The notes: a model not told the origin generated them from the sequence alone. Positions 28,401-36,327 are shown, counted from the first letter of the stretch. The stretch: 44,189 nt of DNA from a bacterium (GCA_021814445.1 JAKAIF010000003.1:1-44189); one strand, 5' to 3'. Numbers and translations are program-made.

Positions 28401-30251
28401 ATGCGTATTTTATTTAAATCATTTATCAAAAACATCCTTATCGTAATACTCGCCTTTGTGGGTATTATGATTGTGTTTGCGTCTTTATTTTCTTCCTCAA
28501 CCGCTCCAAGAGATATCACCTTAAACGAGCTTGCGAATAAAATAAACTCACAAGAAGTAACTCATATCACCGTTGAAGAAAACACAGTCACCGCAACATT
28601 TAAAGATGGGACCGAGGGAACAACAAAAAAAGAAACCGAAGCGGGACTCTCTGAAACACTCAAAAACTATGGTGTGGAGGCAAAAACACTGCAACAAATT
28701 CCCCTTGAGATGAAGGATCCTTCAGGATGGAAACTTTGGATGAATATTCTTCTTCCTTCGCTCCTTCCTATTATTCTTATTGGCGTGTTCATTTGGTTTA
28801 CCTTCCGCCAAGCGCGCGCGGGCGCATCACAAGCTATGAACTTTGGGCGTTCAAATCTAAAATTATTCTCTCCTTTTAAAGACAAGGTTACGTTTGCCGA
28901 TGTGGCAGGACTCAAGGAAGTAAAACAAGAATTAATTGAAGTCGTGGACTTTTTAAAGAATCCCAAAAAATACGCAGACGCGGGAGCTCAAATTCCTCGG
29001 GGTGTTCTTTTGCTCGGTATGCCAGGAACAGGAAAAACACTCTTGGCGCGCGCCGTTGCAGGAGAAGCGGGCGTTCCTTTCTTTCATATCTCTGCTTCTG
29101 AATTTGTGGAGATGTTCGTGGGGGTGGGAGCTTCCCGTACCCGCGATGCATTCCTCACCGCAAAGAAAGCCTCTCCGTCAATTTTATTTATTGATGAAAT
29201 AGATGCGATTGGACGCGAGCGTGGTGCGGGTGTGGGAGGAGGTCACGATGAGCGTGAACAAACCCTCAACCAGATTCTCGTAGAAATGGATGGGTTTGAA
29301 AAAGAATCACGCGTGATTGTGCTTGCCGCAACAAATCGTCCCGACATTTTAGATCCCGCACTTCTCCGCCCTGGACGTTTTGATCGTCGCGTTACCCTTG
29401 ATCTTCCCGACATTAATGACCGTGAGGCGATCCTCCGTATTCACGGACGCAATAAGTCACTCGCAAAAGATGTTGACTACAGACAAATTGCCGTGCGCAC
29501 ACCTGGTTTTTCTGGCGCCGATCTTGCCAACCTCATGAATGAAGCCGCCATCCTTGCCGCGCGAGAAAATAAAACAGTTATAGAACAATCACATTTATAT
29601 GAAGCGATTGAAAAAGTGCTTCTTGGACCTGAACGCCGATCACGCACTCTCTCCACACAAGAAAAAGAAATCACCGCATATCACGAAGCGGGACATGCGC
29701 TTGTTGCCGCATCATTAAAAGACGCCGATCCCGTGCATAAGATTTCTATTATCGCGCGCGGACAAGCGGGCGGATATACCCTCAAACTTCCTATTGAAGA
29801 TAGATATCTACACACACGTAAACAATTTCTCGCTGACCTTGCGATGACCCTGGGTGGATATGCAAGCGAAGAAAATACGTTTAAAGATATCAGCACCGGA
29901 GCTTCAAATGATCTAGCGGTTGCCTCAGAGGTTGCGCGCCGTATGGTCACGCGATATGGGATGAGTAAATTTGGTCCCATTACGTTTGGAAAAACACAAG
30001 AATTAATTTTCTTAGGAAAAGAAATTTCTACAGAACGAAATTATTCCGACAAGGTTGCTTCTGAGATTGATGCTGAAGTAGAGCACCTACTCGCTTCCGC
30101 GCACAAAATGGCAAAAGATATTCTGCATAAACACAAAGAAGCACTTGATGCACTCGCGCAAAAATTAATGACCGAAGAAACAATTGAAAAAGAATCATTT
30201 GATGCGCTTATAGAAGAATTCAAAATAAAACCAACAACGTTTTCACTATAA
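28401..30251 (+). CDS. ftsH: ATP-dependent zinc metalloprotease FtsH
   Basis: [44 protein letters not shown] region, HEAGH zinc motif; start placed at MRILFKS. Confidence 0.97.
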   Translation: MRILFKSFIKNILIVILAFVGIMIVFASLFSSSTAPRDITLNELANKINSQEVTHITVEENTVTATFKDGTEGTTKKETEAGLSETLKNYGVEAKTLQQIPLEMKDPSGWKLWMNILLPSLLPIILIGVFIWFTFRQARAGASQAMNFGRSNLKLFSPFKDKVTFADVAGLKEVKQELIEVVDFLKNPKKYADAGAQIPRGVLLLGMPGTGKTLLARAVAGEAGVPFFHISASEFVEMFVGVGASRTRDAFLTAKKASPSILFIDEIDAIGRERGAGVGGGHDEREQTLNQILVEMDGFEKESRVIVLAATNRPDILDPALLRPGRFDRRVTLDLPDINDREAILRIHGRNKSLAKDVDYRQIAVRTPGFSGADLANLMNEAAILAARENKTVIEQSHLYEAIEKVLLGPERRSRTLSTQEKEITAYHEAGHALVAASLKDADPVHKISIIARGQAGGYTLKLPIEDRYLHTRKQFLADLAMTLGGYASEENTFKDISTGASNDLAVASEVARRMVTRYGMSKFGPITFGKTQELIFLGKEISTERNYSDKVASEIDAEVEHLLASAHKMAKDILHKHKEALDALAQKLMTEETIEKESFDALIEEFKIKPTTFSL

Positions 30252-30263
30252 ATCATCTCTCAC

Positions 30264-30309
30264 AAATAAAATAAAACACTCTATATATATAGAGTGTTTT
30301 ATTTTATTT
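30264..30309. terminator. 46-bp perfect palindrome, likely bidirectional terminator
   Basis: AAATAAAACACTCTATATAT/ATATAGAGTGTTTTATTT symmetry around 30286/30287. Confidence 0.8.
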
Positions 30310-30360
30310 AGTTGCGTTGTAGATAGATAATATTTCCGCGGCAGAAAGAGCACGATACAA
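30304..30360 (-). pseudogene. C-terminal remnant of a LamG-domain protein
   Basis: Minus strand reads LYRALSAAEILSIYNATK*, matching the IYNRVLSRSEITALYNATR* end of the LamG protein at 13520; open frame interrupted by the adjacent palindrome. Confidence 0.75.
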
Positions 30361-30362
30361 AG

Positions 30363-30404
30363 CAAAGCCAAAGTTTTTGACGATCGTCAAAAACTTTGGC
30401 TTTG
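30363..30404. repeat. Perfect 42-bp palindrome (dispersed repeat copy 2)
   Basis: CAAAGCCAAAGTTTTTGACGATCGTCAAAAACTTTGGCTTTG, identical to copy 1 core. Confidence 0.95.
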
Positions 30405-30501
30405 TGTATAGGCGCGGATATCAGAATATAAAAAACAATAATCCATTAATCCATCATGGAAGAATTATTGTTCTAACACAGAATACTTGGACTAGTTCAT
30501 G

Positions 30502-30531
30502 CCCCATATCAACACTTCGTGTGATACGGGG
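30502..30531. repeat. CCCC-[AT-rich]-ACTTCGT-GGGG hairpin, copy 1
   Basis: CCCCATATCAACACTTCGTGTGATACGGGG folds as nested inverted repeats. Confidence 0.7.
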
Positions 30532-30627
30532 AGTGCCTACTCCACTACTAATTGTGGACGATACAGGATTTTCACCCCGTTAGATAATTTACAAGGTGTT
30601 AATTACCTAATATGTGGAGTTATTATA

Positions 30628-30653
30628 TTCTTGTCTATAGCTATAGACAAGAA
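30628..30653. repeat. 26-bp perfect palindrome
   Basis: TTCTTGTCTATAGCTATAGACAAGAA. Confidence 0.9.
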
Positions 30654-30700
30654 CAAATTAAATATCTTTACGGGGCGTGCCTGTGACCTTTGGTGTAAAC

Positions 30701-30730
30701 GGATAAAACGTCCCTATGGACGTTTTATCC
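30701..30730. repeat. 13-bp inverted repeat hairpin
   Basis: GGATAAAACGTCC-CTAT-GGACGTTTTATCC. Confidence 0.9.
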
Positions 30731-30752
30731 TCTAACCAGCAAACAAAATTTG

Positions 30753-30826
30753 TGCACCCTGTAGGATTCGAACCTACGACCCCTTCAGTGTAAATGAAGT
30801 GCTCTAACCAGCTGAGCTAAGGGTGC
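30753..30826 (-). tRNA. tRNA-Val (anticodon UAC)
   Basis: Minus strand GCACCCTTAGCTCAGCTGGTTAGAGCACTTCATTTACACTGAAGGGGTCGTAGGTTCGAATCCTACAGGGTGCA. Confidence 0.96.
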
Positions 30827-30883
30827 TGAATCTATGTGTGATAGATATATCAAAATACTATCCAAAACACAAGTTACAAATGC

Positions 30884-31492
30884 TTATTTATGTTCTCCAG
30901 TTCCCCCATTCAGTTTTGCAGAAAATATCTTATCAACAATTTTTCTAATGTAGCGTTCAAATACCATAAGAAGAATGAGAATGCCCGCCACACCCAATGC
31001 AATAACCTCAAGTCTCTGTTTAAAGATGTTTGTTTGATCGGCAAACATATATCCAATACTCATATATAATGAAGGCCACAAGAGCGCGGTTATGAACGAA
31101 TACCGCATCACTTTTTTGAGAGGAATTTTTACATACCCCGTTGAGATCAAAATAATGCGGTTAAAGTTCCACGCAAATTTTGAGAAAACTACCACCAGTC
31201 CTGCAAAAGGGCGGTACCGTTCCATAAATCCAGCAAATTTATCCAAATCAAAATAAAAGTATTTTTTCTTTTCGCGTTTTGCAAGCCATTCCCCCAATCG
31301 CCAAAAAATCATATCGTGAATCAAGGTGGCAACAAAAGCAATAAAGAATAAAGTTGAAAAACTCAGATATCTCCCCCGACTCAACGCCCCAAATAATAGG
31401 AGGGAAACGTCTCCCTCAAGAAACATCATAAGAAATGCAACTCCGTATACGAGCAACTCATGGTTGTGACCAAACGCGATAAGCCAATCCAT
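30884..31492 (-). CDS. DedA/SNARE-associated (VTT domain) family membrane protein
   Basis: LEGDVSLLLFGALSRGRYLSFSTLFFIAF...YRPFAGLVVVFSKFAWNFNRIILISTGYVKIPLKKVMRYSFITALLW. Confidence 0.8.
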   Translation of the reverse strand: MDWLIAFGHNHELLVYGVAFLMMFLEGDVSLLLFGALSRGRYLSFSTLFFIAFVATLIHDMIFWRLGEWLAKREKKKYFYFDLDKFAGFMERYRPFAGLVVVFSKFAWNFNRIILISTGYVKIPLKKVMRYSFITALLWPSLYMSIGYMFADQTNIFKQRLEVIALGVAGILILLMVFERYIRKIVDKIFSAKLNGGTGEHK

Positions 31493-31618
31493 AAATGGTT
31501 AGATATTAGTGGTTAGTAGATAGTATCTAGTATACTATACAACAAACATAAAAAGAAAACGTGAAAAAGGTAAGCCTTGTTGAATTTTTCATAAAATACG
31601 CTAGTGTTATAAAATAAT

Positions 31619-31634
31619 TATGCGCCCATAGCTC
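31619..31634 (+). repeat. Duplicated 5' fragment of tRNA-Ile with its upstream bases
   Basis: TATGCGCCCATAGCTC identical to 31723-31738. Confidence 0.85.
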
Positions 31635-31662
31635 CCCGAAATATACTTCGTATATCACGGGG
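31634..31662. repeat. CCCC-[AT-rich]-ACTTCGT-GGGG hairpin, copy 2
   Basis: CCCCGAAATATACTTCGTATATCACGGGG. Confidence 0.75.
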
Positions 31663-31725
31663 CAAGATATGAATAGACAACGATAGCGCTACGAGTGTAT
31701 TTTAAAAACATTTAAAGATAGATAT

Positions 31726-31799
31726 GCGCCCATAGCTCAGTTGGTTAGAGCATCGAGCTTATACCTCGAGGGTCCTAGGTTCGAGTCCTAGTGGGCGCA
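31726..31799 (+). tRNA. tRNA-Ile (anticodon UAU)
   Basis: GCGCCCATAGCTCAGTTGGTTAGAGCATCGAGCTTATACCTCGAGGGTCCTAGGTTCGAGTCCTAGTGGGCGCA; anticodon loop CTTATAC. Confidence 0.95.
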
Positions 31800-31850
31800 C
31801 GAAGTAATAATTCAAAAACTCCTGGAGTTTATTCTAAAAGAAAAAAATCT

Positions 31851-32717
31851 ATGGAAAAGCCAACAATAATAATAACTGGTTGCGGATATAAGCCCATAGC
31901 CCACGTATATTCATATGAAGGGAAACCAACCCACAACGGCATAAACATAGACGGAATTGAACATAAAATGAACGTTGGTGCCGCAGTAGCATTTTATTTT
32001 CTTCAGAAAAATATTGAAGTAATAATGATTTCTAGAACAGAGGAGAATCTAAAGAAAATCAAAGAGGGGTTTATAAAATTAGGATGTAGAGAAGAGTTAA
32101 TCCATTATATTACTACAGACATTACTACCGATGAAGGCGTGAACACATTGGTCACTAATTTGCCACAAAGAGAATGTTTTTACTGGGTCCAGTCTATTGG
32201 TATGGGAGGAGGAGCATATAAAGTTCCAAATGATAATATTTATCTTCCTTTTGAACAAGTACAGCCCGAATTAATTGACGCTGAATCTAAAATAGTCTCC
32301 GCAACACACAGGTTGTTATTGAAATTAATACCAATCTTTCGCAAGCAGATACAAAATGGCAATAAATCAAAAATTTGTATTATTACTTCTATGTCTGGAG
32401 AGAGAGGATATCATTTTGGAACAACACATGTCGCGGCTAAACATGCTTTAGTTGGATATATCAAAGGGATTGAAAAAGAACTAGAAGATGAAGGGATAGA
32501 AATCTATGACGTGAGGCCTGGGGGAATTGACACGGGAATGTATGATAATTCTCACACCAGAGAAGCGGTTGAGGAGATAAGTCAACGAACTAAAATGTGG
32601 GGAGGGGAAAAACCAATATATGCAGAACCAATTAAAGTCGCGGAGGCTGTTTATGATTCACTCTTTGGTGAACATCCACAAAAGGTGTATAGGGTTCTAG
32701 CCCCTAAGCAGATGTAG
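31851..32717 (+). CDS. SDR-family protein, atypical catalytic motif
   Basis: Rossmann start IIITGCGY...NVGAAVAFYFLQKNIEVIMISRTEE, IITSMSGERGYHFGTTHVAAKHALVGYIKGIEKEL, YDVRPGGIDTGM. Confidence 0.85.
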   Translation: MEKPTIIITGCGYKPIAHVYSYEGKPTHNGINIDGIEHKMNVGAAVAFYFLQKNIEVIMISRTEENLKKIKEGFIKLGCREELIHYITTDITTDEGVNTLVTNLPQRECFYWVQSIGMGGGAYKVPNDNIYLPFEQVQPELIDAESKIVSATHRLLLKLIPIFRKQIQNGNKSKICIITSMSGERGYHFGTTHVAAKHALVGYIKGIEKELEDEGIEIYDVRPGGIDTGMYDNSHTREAVEEISQRTKMWGGEKPIYAEPIKVAEAVYDSLFGEHPQKVYRVLAPKQM

Positions 32718-32767
32718 TCCCAGACTTCATCTAAGTCAATATTTTATAAGACGAAGTAATGTGAGGT

Positions 32768-32805
32768 TCCTAGTGTCTGCCTGCCGGTGGGCAGGGGCGC
32801 ACGAA
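32768..32805 (+). repeat. tRNA-Ile 3'-end direct repeat, split by a 20-bp palindromic insert
   Basis: TCCTAGTG (32768-32775) + TCTGCCTGCCGGTGGGCAGG (32776-32795) + GGCGCACGAA (32796-32805); the uninterrupted TCCTAGTGGGCGCACGAA spans the tRNA-Ile 3' end. Confidence 0.85.
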
Positions 32806-32847
32806 ACATAAAACCCGCTCCGATATATCGGAGCGGGTTTTATGTTT
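32804..32847. terminator. 44-bp perfect palindrome, bidirectional terminator
   Basis: AAACATAAAACCCGCTCCGATATATCGGAGCGGGTTTTATGTTT. Confidence 0.88.
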
Positions 32848-33358
32848 ACGCCGCCTTTCTTTTTTCAAATGGATTCTCTTTTTTCACATAGAGATCATTT
32901 ATCTCTTTCTGTTTCTTTTTATTTCTCTCTCGTTTTTCTTCTAATGAAAGCTTTCTCCACTCATTGCCTGGGAGCGCATATTTCCGCTTAATTTTATATA
33001 TTTCTTTTGGCAAGAAATTTTTGTTCACGGAAGTAAATTCCCCTTTCTTATTGAACTCATCTCGTGATGCATCCTCTTCATCCTCATTTTCATGTTGGTG
33101 CGCATCAATATCTTCTAAAATAAGATCCTCAAAATTTTCAGTCTCCAGATCCATAAGTTCATTTTCTGGAATAAACGAGGTTCCTTTTTTATCTTTAAAT
33201 CTTTTCTCACTCGCAAGGCGATTGAGTTCATCGTCCTCTATCTCCTTCTCAGGAATGAGCGGGCTCTTATCTACCGCCCAGCCCTCACGATCTTCCCCTT
33301 CATGAATGTGTGTGCGTGCTGATTCTTCCGAATCAAACAAAGGTGATTCTTTTTTCAT
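32846..33358 (-). CDS. Charged, likely disordered hypothetical protein (170 aa)
   Basis: Acidic N-terminal two thirds with repeated IPEKEIED/IPENELMD motifs, Lys-rich C-terminus. Confidence 0.7.
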   Translation of the reverse strand: MKKESPLFDSEESARTHIHEGEDREGWAVDKSPLIPEKEIEDDELNRLASEKRFKDKKGTSFIPENELMDLETENFEDLILEDIDAHQHENEDEEDASRDEFNKKGEFTSVNKNFLPKEIYKIKRKYALPGNEWRKLSLEEKRERNKKKQKEINDLYVKKENPFEKRKAA

Positions 33359-33432
33359 ATGTATGTATATGATATTTACTTATCTTTTATTATATCACAT
33401 TTCCACGAATAATCAAGCTCATTCTCAATCCC

Positions 33433-34407
33433 CTATACGGTGCTTGTTTTTTCTTTCTGCACTTCTTCTAATATATGTTTCACGTTTTTAATACTTCCCT
33501 CATCAAGCACCGAGAGGGGCACGGCGTTTATTTTATGCCGCTTGAATTGTTTTAATTTTTTAGAAATTTCATCTGGAGATACTTCGTCGCTCTTACTTAA
33601 AAATACATACTCTCTCTTCTTCATTAATTCTTTGTTGTATTTTTTTAATTCATCGCGCACGGTTTTATAGTCCCCCACCGCATCTTCTGATTGAGCTGAC
33701 ACCAAATGGAATAATACCTTGGTGCGTTCCACATGTTTTAAAAATTTAATTCCCAATCCTTTTCCATCAGAGGCTCCTTCAATGAGTCCCGGAAGATCAG
33801 CGAGAATTAAATCGTAATACACTCCCAAGTTTGGCTCTAGCGTAGTGAAGTGATAATTTGCCACTTTTGTTTTTGCGTGTGTGAGTTCGTTTAACAAACT
33901 TGATTTGCCTACATTCGGAAGTCCAATAAGTCCCACGTCGGCGATATATTTTAATTCAAATTTAAACGTGAATTGCTCCCCTGGTTTTCCTGGTTGTGCT
34001 TCTTTGGGTGAGGTGTTCGTCGATGACCGAAAAAGAAAATTTCCTTTCCCTCCATGTCCGCACCGTGCAATACAAATTTTTTCTCCAATCTGTAAAACTT
34101 CTATGTCTTCGCTGGTATCTAAATTATGGAGTACGGTTCCCACGGGAACTCGCACCGTCACATCTTCACCGCGAGATCCATCTATAAATTGCATGCGACC
34201 ATCTCCCCCGTCTGGGGCAATAATTTCTTTTTTGAATCTGAATTGATTTAAGAGGGTGAGGTCAGAAGATCCCTCCACATATACGCTCCCTCCGGTTCCC
34301 CCGTTTCCTCCTGTTGGCCCCAACTCCATTAAATTTTTATTGAATGCGACAAAACCACTTCCTCCATTTCCCGCTTTCACTTTTATAATAACTTCGTCTA
34401 TTAACAT
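33433..34407 (-). CDS. obg: GTPase Obg/CgtA
   Basis: Gly-rich Obg fold (VKAGNGGSGFVAF...GGNGGTGGSVYVEG), G1 GLPNVGKSSLLNELT, G3 DLPGLIEGAS. Confidence 0.96.
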   Translation of the reverse strand: MLIDEVIIKVKAGNGGSGFVAFNKNLMELGPTGGNGGTGGSVYVEGSSDLTLLNQFRFKKEIIAPDGGDGRMQFIDGSRGEDVTVRVPVGTVLHNLDTSEDIEVLQIGEKICIARCGHGGKGNFLFRSSTNTSPKEAQPGKPGEQFTFKFELKYIADVGLIGLPNVGKSSLLNELTHAKTKVANYHFTTLEPNLGVYYDLILADLPGLIEGASDGKGLGIKFLKHVERTKVLFHLVSAQSEDAVGDYKTVRDELKKYNKELMKKREYVFLSKSDEVSPDEISKKLKQFKRHKINAVPLSVLDEGSIKNVKHILEEVQKEKTSTV

Positions 34408-34524
34408 ATAGCGGTACTATATCATGAAACGCCACACACGCAACTATCCCACACCTAAAAATTCTTATCCTGTTTTGGTTTGTTTTATGTCTTTGTTTAT
34501 ATACCGAATTTACTATTTTCTAAT

Positions 34525-34560
34525 TTTCCGCATTTCCGGATTTTTCCGGAAATGCGGAAA
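34525..34560. repeat. 16-bp inverted repeat containing TTCCGGAA-type motifs
   Basis: TTTCCGCATTTCCGGA-TTTT-TCCGGAAATGCGGAAA. Confidence 0.9.
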
Positions 34561-34607
34561 CGCTCTTTGCCAGAACTCACCTACGGCTCTAATACTATGC
34601 ATTTTTA

Positions 34608-34649
34608 GTGTGAAACAAGTGTGAAACATTTTACAAAAATGTTTCACAC
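34608..34649. promoter_or_regulatory. parS-like half-site array
   Basis: GTGTGAAACA (34608-34617), GTGTGAAACATTTT (34619-34632), inverted AAAATGTTTCACAC (34636-34649). Confidence 0.6.
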
Positions 34650-34717
34650 CTCACCTATGGCTTAAAACCTAGACCATTTAATTGCCAGACCCTTTTGCCA
34701 GATTATTTAATAAAAAA

Positions 34718-34733
34718 TGTTTCACGTGAAACA
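34718..34733. promoter_or_regulatory. parS centromere site 1
   Basis: TGTTTCACGTGAAACA, exact match to the canonical bacterial parS 16-mer. Confidence 0.93.
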
Positions 34734-34770
34734 TTTTGAACCATATTTTGGGGGTCATTTCCGTAACAAA

Positions 34771-34786
34771 TGTTTCACGTGAAACA
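34771..34786. promoter_or_regulatory. parS centromere site 2
   Basis: TGTTTCACGTGAAACA, second exact match, 53 bp from site 1. Confidence 0.93.
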
Positions 34787-34878
34787 TTTGTTGTAAAACA
34801 GAACCATAAACTAGTATAATTATATAAAATTTTTATAAGTTTTCTGTTATTAGTCATACTTATTTTAAATATACCCAT

Positions 34879-35304
34879 ATGAGTACAAGAAATAACAATA
34901 GAATTGGTTCTATTGGCGAGAGTATTGCCTGTGGATATCTTGGTGGCAATGGCTATAATATTCTGGCAAAGAACTTTAGAACCACCTTTGGTGAAATAGA
35001 CATAGTAGCAAAATCACCGCTTAAAACCTTGACGTTTATAGAAGTTAAGACCATGCTTGAGGCCCCCTCTTTTCCTCAACGATTTCCGGAAAGTTATCCA
35101 CATATTTCCGGAAACGAATCCAGAGCTCTTATTCCAGAAGATCAGCTATCTAAAAACAAGCTTATTAAATTCAGACGTATTGCCGAATGGTATGCAAATA
35201 ACAACCCAGAACTTTCCAAACGGGGGTACCAACTTGATGCCATATGTATTGTGCTTTCTCACGAAGAAAACATACTCTCACTCAAGCACTTTAAAAATAT
35301 ATAA
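34879..35304 (+). CDS. yraN: YraN/UPF0102 family nuclease-like protein
   Basis: GSIGESIACGYLGGNGYNILAKNFRTTFGEIDIVAKSPLKTLTFIEVKTM, KLIKFRRIAEWYANNN. Confidence 0.88.
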   Translation: MSTRNNNRIGSIGESIACGYLGGNGYNILAKNFRTTFGEIDIVAKSPLKTLTFIEVKTMLEAPSFPQRFPESYPHISGNESRALIPEDQLSKNKLIKFRRIAEWYANNNPELSKRGYQLDAICIVLSHEENILSLKHFKNI

Positions 35305-35330
35305 AAGCCGCCTGATGGCGGCCTTCTAAA

Positions 35331-35600
35331 TCAAACCTCAACTTCTATGAGGATGAATTTTTTCTCCTTTAAAATTATTCTTTCCTTTCCACATTCAAAA
35401 CACTCTAGGTGTTTTTCGGTAAAGTTCTTTTTTTGATCTCCTTGTTCGGTATATTCATTATCTAAAACTTTTAAAAACACATAACTCCCACAAGAACACT
35501 TTTTTACAAAAATAGAGATAGGGGAGAATGCTCTCCACACCATCCACCCGCCCAGGCTGATAAAAATAAAAAATCCGATAATGATAAACGTGGACCACAT
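35331..35600 (-). CDS. Small membrane protein with Cys pairs (zinc ribbon-like)
   Basis: N-terminal TM then CSCGSYVFLKV...HLECFECGKERIIL. Confidence 0.6.
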   Translation of the reverse strand: MWSTFIIIGFFIFISLGGWMVWRAFSPISIFVKKCSCGSYVFLKVLDNEYTEQGDQKKNFTEKHLECFECGKERIILKEKKFILIEVEV

Positions 35601-35760
35601 GGAGCCTCCAACCTTTATAAAGAGTTTAAAAAAAATAGTTATCTCAAAGTTACTGTTTTATATAATACCGTATTATATAATTAAGTCAACATCTCTTTTA
35701 CTTATAGATTGAGTTGTTGCAATTTTTTCTATACACTACTTTTATACTTCAATACTCATT

Positions 35761-36300
35761 ATGTCTGGTCATAATAAATGGACACAAATAAAACATAAGA
35801 AAGCGGCGAGCGATCAAAAGCGCGCGATTATGTTTTCAAAATTACTCAGGGCTATTTCTGTTTCTGCGCAACAAGATCCTCATCCGCAAAACAATGCAAC
35901 CCTGCGGAGTGCTATCACCAAGGCAAAAGAATTTAACGTACCGCTTGAAAATATTGAACGTGCCATTCGTAAATCTCAAGAAACGAAACAGGCATCAGAA
36001 CTCATTATTGAGGCGTACGGACCAGATGGCGTTGCGCTTCTTATTACCGCATTCACCGATAGTAAAAATAGAACTGTCGCTGAAATAAAAAAGATACTTT
36101 CAGATCATCAGGGAAAATGGGCAGATCCCGGAAGTGTGCTATGGGCATTTGAAAAGAAAGAGGGGGAGTGGTCTGCGCGATTTCCCCAAACACCCTCGGC
36201 TTCTACCCAAGAACACCTTGTAGCCCTCATGGATGCGCTTGATGATCATCCCGATGTGTCTGATATATATACCACCGCGGAGTTATCCCTTTCTGAATAA
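35761..36300 (+). CDS. yebC: YebC/PmpR family protein, shortened
   Basis: SGHNKWTQIKHKKAASDQKRAIMFSKLLRAISVSAQ...GSVLWAFEKKEGE...ALDDHPDVSDIYTTAE; 179 aa. Confidence 0.9.
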   Translation: MSGHNKWTQIKHKKAASDQKRAIMFSKLLRAISVSAQQDPHPQNNATLRSAITKAKEFNVPLENIERAIRKSQETKQASELIIEAYGPDGVALLITAFTDSKNRTVAEIKKILSDHQGKWADPGSVLWAFEKKEGEWSARFPQTPSASTQEHLVALMDALDDHPDVSDIYTTAELSLSE

Positions 36301-36327
36301 TTTTAATTTATCTTTATCCAACTCTCT

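Noticed and set aside
31791-31850. SDR ORF extended upstream into tRNA-Ile (MGARSNNSKTPGVYSKRKKS...)
   Set aside because: The extended start lies within the tRNA 3' end; the ATG at 31851 fits the Rossmann start.
34678-34878. 66-aa ORF with NVSRETF and MFHVKHF
   Set aside because: These peptides are translations of the two parS sites; the region is better explained as a centromere cluster.
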